Part shown: positions 59,156 through 64,000 of the stretch, piece after piece
How the letters are laid out: the number at the start of each line of letters is the position of its first letter
How positions within the stretch are numbered: position 1 is the first letter of the stretch
Assembly: GCF_048128805.1 (NCBI RefSeq)
Contig: NC_136003.1
Location: forward strand, 24,633,340-24,697,339
Direction: 5' to 3'
DNA length: 64,000 bases
Source of the DNA: Centroberyx gerrardi
Taxonomy: Eukaryota > Chordata > Actinopteri > Beryciformes > Berycidae
Notes under the pieces: model-generated
What the model was told of the DNA's origin: nothing
The model's input: the letters and a program-made list of their open reading frames with translations, nothing else
The model's database searches: none
Made by a program: the position numbers and the translations under genes

Positions 59156-59270
59156 GCGTCAGTTATTTTATGATGCCTGTTTTGAAATTAAAGCAGGGAT
59201 TCAAATAAACAAATAGGCTACATGTGGAGTCTTCATATCCCTCCATTTCCTTAAATTCTGTACGTTTGTG
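59156..59270. repeat. Dispersed repeat, copy B
   Basis: Partner of 40798-40925, likewise bracketed by GT tracts. Confidence 0.6.
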
Positions 59271-59916
59271 TGTGTGTGTGTGTGTGCGTGTGTGTGTGTG
59301 TGTAAGGTTTACATATATATGTGTATTTTAAACACAAAGATTTATTTCGTTTAAATAGCTCGTGATAAGACCAAAGATCATTTAAAATCCAGAGTGTTGT
59401 CAAAAATAGGCCTGCATTTAAAAATGCATTGCTCTCATGTGAAGTGTGTGTTTAAAGTTACAAGAGATAAAATGGGAGTGGCAGGGTGACTTCATAATTT
59501 ATTTCTGATGTTTAATGGATTATCGAAGTATGGAGAGTAAAGATAGAGAAAATTTAATTCGTAACGAAACGAATATTTGCGGTTTATAACCTTCAGCGGA
59601 ACCGTATTTTTCTCATAGAGAATACAGTAGGACAATCTGCTGTTGCATTGCGTTTTAACGCACTTTAATTTAACTTAATTTTATTCTTTTATTCTTTTTT
59701 TGACACAGAAATCTGTAAGCCATCAAAGAAGTTGGCATGGTACATGTGTGGTGGCAAAACAGTAGCGTTGTGTTTATCATTTTCTATCATTTTGATATTT
59801 TCTTTCTTCTTCTCTGTCTTTGTGTATTTTTGTTGTTGTCACGCATCGGCTCTGTCCTCTTCTTGTGCTTTTCCACCTGATGAGAGACTTGGTGTGAAAC
59901 CCAGGCCGGCGCGTGT

Positions 59917-59920
<4 letters not shown>

Positions 59921-59978
<58 letters not shown>
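59921..59978 (+). repeat. (GT)n microsatellite
   Basis: About 28 uninterrupted GT units, among the longest in the window. Confidence 0.92.
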
Positions 59979-59981
<3 letters not shown>

Positions 59982-61150
59982 GGGATATATGTGAATACAT
60001 TTTGAATGACGTATCGATTAGACTAAACTAAACAACTCCTCATTTTATCCCGCCAACTTGTAAAGCGTGTTGAGACGAATGAAAAGCCTTTTGGGCGTTG
60101 CATCATTCTGCAGGTCGCCTATAGTGTTTTGGAGGCAGCCTGGTGCATGTCGGGGTTTGCTGGATTGTTACCAAAAACTCCAATTAATGCTGAAACCATT
60201 ACAGCAGCAGCACAGACAGCACACGCACACCGGCTGGGCCAAAAGCGTCTCCGTACAGGCAGAAACACCGGGAGCTCTCCGCGGTGCTGAACGACTTTCC
60301 CTCCTCAAAAAGTGGAAAACGTGAATATTAACCTTCACTATTATACTGTTGCATTGACCTAAATGAAGTGACAGGTAGGTTATCAGTTAACCTGTAGTCT
60401 CAGTATTAATTAACCTGTACTAGTGTGTCAGACAGTCAGAAATACAGGCCTAATGCAATTTTGCACTGCCTGAATCCAAGTTTCCAGAGCAAACGTGTTT
60501 ACTTTCTTAACGTCTGTAGTTTATAATCTCTCCATATATTTTTTAAAGGCTGGTTGGGCGTTCAGACAAGCAAATAAGACGCATTGGCACCGGTATATTT
60601 CATTATAGAGGATGGCATTGCTGCACTTTCCTTCCTTCCCCGTGTTTTCCAGATAAAGGGCCTGAGGGTGTGAAGCCTGGGGAACTCCTGCAGGTTGTGG
60701 CACCAGGCCGGTCAGCCTCTTATAATCCAATAATCCATACACTGGCCTCTATTAAGGCCTATAGGGACACGGTGCAAACGACCAAATATTTTCTAAAAGC
60801 ATTAAGTTAGAATAATGCCAGCTTGATACAAATTAATGAGTTATGTAAATTCGATATCAAAAATATTTATCGGTCTTTCATAGATTGTGTAGGAAAAAGC
60901 GTAAAGACAAACGCTATTTAATGATTACATGTTGGATGGTAACGTTGCTGATGATGCCAAGGCTGTATATGTATAAATAATCAAGTTACACAGTCTGATT
61001 TATTGTCATTTTATTTTACCACACAGTTGGTTGAATACAAAGTTGAAAGACTTGAATTTTTATGAAAAAATGCTCAGCAACACATGGGATCCCTTCTTTT
61101 CCATAGACTATTAACATTAATTACAAAAACAACACAATAAATACGTGCAG

Positions 61151-61151
61151 C

Positions 61152-61183
<32 letters not shown>
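61151..61183 (+). repeat. (AAT)n microsatellite
   Basis: About eleven AAT units. Confidence 0.88.
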
Positions 61184-61185
<2 letters not shown>

Positions 61186-61424
61186 GTAAACTCAGTCAAC
61201 TTAGTAGGTCGCAAATCAAGCAAATCAATTGGAAAAGATTAAACCAAAATTTATTTTGAAAGAAAATACAATGCAATGGTTCAATTAGAAGAATAAGTAA
61301 CGTGAAAGAATAAAGAAGGAAATGGGAAAAGTCTTATTTTCTCTTATTTAGATCATTTTTTTTAATGTTAAAACATTTTGGCCAGCCCAGTCATTGTCAA
61401 TTTCGTTGGGTGTCCGTTCAAAGT

Positions 61425-61430
<6 letters not shown>

Positions 61431-61460
<30 letters not shown>
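61431..61460 (+). repeat. (GT)n microsatellite
   Basis: About 14 GT units. Confidence 0.88.
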
Positions 61461-61463
<3 letters not shown>

Positions 61464-61773
61464 TGAATGAGTGTGTGCGCATGTGTGTGTGCGTGCGCGC
61501 ACTCGTGTGTGCAGCAAAAGTGATGATGAGACATAGAGTGACAGTCTTTCCGGGCCTTGTTGCCTCGCTTTGTAGTCTCGGTTGGGTTTTGCATAGATGC
61601 GAAACGATTGATTTGCTGGAGAACAGATTATTCTAAAACAACCCGACTAGCACATTTTTCTCAGCTCAGCATTTCCCTCTGCATGTCTTTAGCTTCAGTT
61701 TCAAAAATCACAATCTCTCAAATTCTCACATGTATAGGCGATTAAATGTGATTTGTATTAGCTTGTTCATTAT

Positions 61774-61779
61774 TTTATT
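61774..61779 (-). terminator. neurod2: Candidate neurod2 poly(A) signal (AATAAA)
   Basis: TTTATT on the plus strand, 0.5 kb downstream of the neurod2 stop. Further minus-strand AATAAA motifs lie near 61001 and 61013. Confidence 0.25.
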
Positions 61780-61830
61780 TTTAATTCAGAAATAGTATTA
61801 GAAACCCATCGACAATGTCAAGGTTCAGCT

Positions 61831-62100
61831 ATAGCCAGTGACGTAGTGGTGAATAAAAAGGTGGGTAATCTATGACCTCATCACAGGGCAAACAACCACC
61901 AATATGAAAAAAAAATCAATTATATTTTCAGAAAAGCATTCATTTGTATTTTTTTCTTCCTTTAAAGACCCCTTGTGTACTATTAATTTACCCCATAAAG
62001 ATTTATCAGCCTAAAAAGTTGAATAAACTCTCCTGCGCAATTAAAAAGATGTTTAAACTGAATGTAGGTGGGTTTACCCTCCACTACACCCCTGGCTATA
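61831..62100. mobile_element. TAGCCAG-ended element, copy 2, in neurod2 3' flank
   Basis: The left end ATAGCCAGTGACGTAGTGGT mirrors the right end CCACTACACCCCTGGCTAT. 270 bp, non-coding. It starts 180 bp after the neurod2 stop, so it is probably inside the 3' UTR. Confidence 0.7.
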
Positions 62101-62253
62101 GCAAAAAACAATTAATATCACTGAATGAATTCAACGGAAAGCACTAATGACAACGAGTGACACATCTCTCCAGAATGCCTCCGTCCTGGCGGGTATAGCT
62201 TGTCAAGAAATGTGCTGTGGATAGATTGTTGATTGCAAGGGGACGCACGATAG

Positions 62254-62270
62254 TTTTTTTTTTTTTTTTT
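62254..62270 (-). repeat. A17 tract just after neurod2 stop
   Basis: 17 T on the plus strand (A on the neurod2 strand), about 10 bases past the stop codon. Confidence 0.85.
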
Positions 62271-62279
62271 ATCAACATC

Positions 62280-63356
62280 TTAGTTGTGAAAAAACGCGTT
62301 CAGTTCATCATACACGGGGGCCCGTTCGTGGTGTAAGTGCATGTCGTGGTAAGGCAGGACGTTTTCAGAGTGAATGCCGCTCCGGGCCCCCGAGGAGCCA
62401 AACACCAGGTTGTGGGCCCCGGCGGGTCTGGAGCCAGGCAGGCCGGAGTAATGCATAGAGTAGTGGTACCCCTTCTCGTTCTCGTTGGGGGACGCGGAGC
62501 CTTGGTGCTTCAGCGAAAAGTTGCCATTGACGCACAGCGGCGGGCTGAGGGGCCCCTCGTACTCGGGGCTGTTATACTCCGGGGACCCGCTCCCGCCGTA
62601 CAGGGAGTCGTACGCCGAGCAGTAGCCGTGCGTCCTCAGCGGGTGCGAGTTCGTGCCCGGCTGGCAGTGGGGGCTGGAGAGACGCGCGCACTGGTACGGG
62701 TAGGAGTGCATGGAGAACGAGCTGGACGGGTACCTGCCCCCGTCCTGACACTGCTGCTCGGTGATGAAGTTGCGGGAGTTCAGCTGCAGGCATCCCGCCA
62801 CCAGGTTGGTCGTGGGCTGGGACAGTCCCTTGCACAGCGTCTGGACGTAGGACACAAGGTCCGGCCTTTTCCCAGAGCGCAATATCTCCGACAGGGCCCA
62901 GATATAGTTTTTGGCCAACCGGAGCGTCTCGATTTTGGAGAGTTTTTGCGTTTTGGAGTAGCAGGGCACCACTTTACGCAGATTGTCGAGCGCAGAGTTC
63001 AGATCGTGCATGCGGGTCCTCTCTCGCGCGTTGGCCTTCTGCCGCCGCACCTTGGAGCGCTCGATTCGGGCCTGGGTCATTTTGCGCTTCTTGGGGCCCC
63101 TTTTCTTGGGCCTGTCCCCCTCTGTGTCCTCATCTCCTTCGTCCTCCTCCTCCACCTCGTCGTCCTCGTCGTCTTCCCCGGCGTGCTCGGAGTGCGTCCG
63201 GCTGTCTCCCCTCAGATCGGACTCGTCCATGTCGTCCTGGGCCTCGTGGTCGTCATCCTTGAGCTTGGAGTCCTCGCTTTCGCTGTCGTCCGCCCAGCCG
63301 GAGTATTTCTGCACGTCGGGAAGCAGCGAGGGGTCACTGAAAAGCCTCGTCAACAT
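62280..63356 (-). CDS. neurod2: Neurogenic differentiation factor 2 (bHLH transcription factor)
   Basis: Neuronal nuclear transcription factor that heterodimerises with E-proteins and binds CANNTG E-boxes to drive neuronal differentiation and maturation. Single uninterrupted 358-codon frame, as expected since NeuroD coding sequence lies in one exon; human NEUROD2 is 382 residues. Order: N-terminus [14 protein letters not shown]; an acidic Asp/Glu-rich stretch (about 23-82); nuclear localisation signal KKRGPKKRK (84-92); bHLH at about 105-157, including [12 protein letters not shown] and [20 protein letters not shown]; the NeuroD-specific [20 protein letters not shown] block; and the C-terminus DELNAFFHN. 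The start is fixed by homology. Just upstream, the minus strand shows a pyrimidine tract and CCAG acceptor (63364-63365), then AGCCACAATG. NEUROD1, 4 and 6 differ at both ends, so the call is secure. Confidence 0.97.
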   Translation of the reverse strand: MLTRLFSDPSLLPDVQKYSGWADDSESEDSKLKDDDHEAQDDMDESDLRGDSRTHSEHAGEDDEDDEVEEEDEGDEDTEGDRPKKRGPKKRKMTQARIERSKVRRQKANARERTRMHDLNSALDNLRKVVPCYSKTQKLSKIETLRLAKNYIWALSEILRSGKRPDLVSYVQTLCKGLSQPTTNLVAGCLQLNSRNFITEQQCQDGGRYPSSSFSMHSYPYQCARLSSPHCQPGTNSHPLRTHGYCSAYDSLYGGSGSPEYNSPEYEGPLSPPLCVNGNFSLKHQGSASPNENEKGYHYSMHYSGLPGSRPAGAHNLVFGSSGARSGIHSENVLPYHDMHLHHERAPVYDELNAFFHN

Positions 63357-63363
63357 TGTGGCT

Positions 63364-63385
63364 CTGGAGAAGAGAAAAAAAAAAG
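63364..63385 (-). other. neurod2: Splice acceptor of the neurod2 coding exon
   Basis: The minus strand reads a run of T then CTCTTCTCCAG, a strong polypyrimidine tract and acceptor. The first, non-coding exon must lie at higher coordinates; it cannot be delimited in the remaining 600 bp. Confidence 0.6.
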
Positions 63386-63499
63386 ATTGGTTGAGGCCTC
63401 ACAAGCACACGAACACGTTTACACGAAGCTGCATAATAACAATGCAACCCCTTAAGAAAAAGAACTATAAATTTAAGCTATTCAAATGTCACAAAAACT

Positions 63500-63760
63500 G
63501 GAAGCCCTATAGGAATATCATGTGGTACGATAAAAAATACCATAAAGTGACAAGGTAAACTCACTGTTGAGTACAACAGTCCCCTTATAAGTCCACATAG
63601 GAATATTATAGTGATACAATAAGGGATCAAAATACCATAAATTAGCCTACTATAAAGTCACTATAAATTCACTATTGAACACTACAGATAGACTATAAGT
63701 CCCTTAGGATAATTATTATTATTATTATAAGAATATTATAGTGACTTTTCGTTATGGACT
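63500..63760. repeat. Degenerate tandem repeat of about 100 bp
   Basis: AGGAATAT(C/T)AT followed by AAAATACCATAAA, ACTATTGA-like and CTTATAAGTCC segments recurs from about 63509, 63597 and 63706. AT-rich, in the neurod2 first intron or promoter region. Confidence 0.55.
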
Positions 63761-64000
63761 AATGGATAAGAGACACTTGGCCCTTTACTCTTTGCCTAAA
63801 GGACAAAGAGTGAACATTTGTTATGCGCGAAAAAAAAAATGAAATAAAAAAATAATCAGCCTTTCCATCTAAAGCATTGCGTTGGGCTACAGCCAGACGG
63901 ATCCCCATTTAATTCCCTGCTGTCATCCGTGTGCCCTGTCGCGTCCTCGCGCAGCGGGTCCCAGCGGCAGGGGCCACATTACAGGTCCCATGGGGGCCCC

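Larger units (their letters stand above)
34861..62279. other. Gene desert between cdk12 and neurod2
   Basis: About 27 kb with no coding block recognisable on either strand. The longer open frames are translations of CA/CT microsatellites or proline/glycine-rich homopolymer tracts. It is made of microsatellites, small transposons and several unique AT-rich blocks listed separately. The two flanking genes converge on it, as in human. Confidence 0.7.

Noticed and set aside
62337..63455. 372-codon plus-strand open frame
   Set aside because: Antisense shadow of neurod2 caused by GC-rich codon use; the minus-strand protein is unmistakable.

Overview
The window comes from a ray-finned fish (teleost-like) nuclear genome. 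The evidence is spliced vertebrate genes with consensus GT-AG introns, dense (CA)n/(CT)n microsatellites, tRNA-derived SINE tails, and many short fold-back DNA transposons of the kind common in fish. Three protein-coding genes can be read with confidence, in the order fbxl20 (minus) - cdk12 (plus) - neurod2 (minus). This matches the human 17q12 neighbourhood, except that med1, which lies between FBXL20 and CDK12 in human, is not present.

Layout. 1-2.57 kb is non-coding and holds a roughly 1 kb palindromic transposon. 2.6-6.3 kb is probably the long 3' UTR of fbxl20. fbxl20 coding exons run from 17423 back to 6286: 15 exons, 436 codons, ending in a CVLL prenylation box. 17.4-20.4 kb is a head-to-head intergenic/promoter interval. 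cdk12 coding sequence runs 20449-33414: 14 confident exons, about 1360 codons, with an optional 36-bp microexon and an intronic poly(A) site near the 3' end. Its 3' UTR reaches about 34.85 kb. From there to 62.28 kb is a roughly 27 kb gene desert between the convergent 3' ends of cdk12 and neurod2. It is rich in microsatellites, G/C homopolymers, small transposons, and unique AT-rich blocks with homeodomain/SOX/E-box-like motifs that look like enhancers. neurod2 has one coding exon (63356-62280); its non-coding first exon lies beyond the window or in the last few hundred bases.

Function. fbxl20 encodes an F-box/leucine-rich-repeat substrate receptor of an SCF ubiquitin ligase. cdk12 encodes the cyclin-K-dependent RNA polymerase II CTD kinase. 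neurod2 encodes a neuronal bHLH transcription factor. They are neighbours by conserved synteny, not members of one pathway.

No wholly new biological system is evident. The observations most worth checking are: a degenerate 11-bp-period GGCAT minisatellite (46.95-47.15 kb); a higher-order GT-tract repeat (45.66-46.2 kb); the cdk12 microexon plus intronic poly(A) signal; orphan promoter-like CpG patches where med1 would be expected; a 22-C polypyrimidine tract at an fbxl20 splice acceptor; and a hAT transposase BED-finger relic in a cdk12 intron. All exon coordinates were read by eye against remembered human proteins; no alignment was run.
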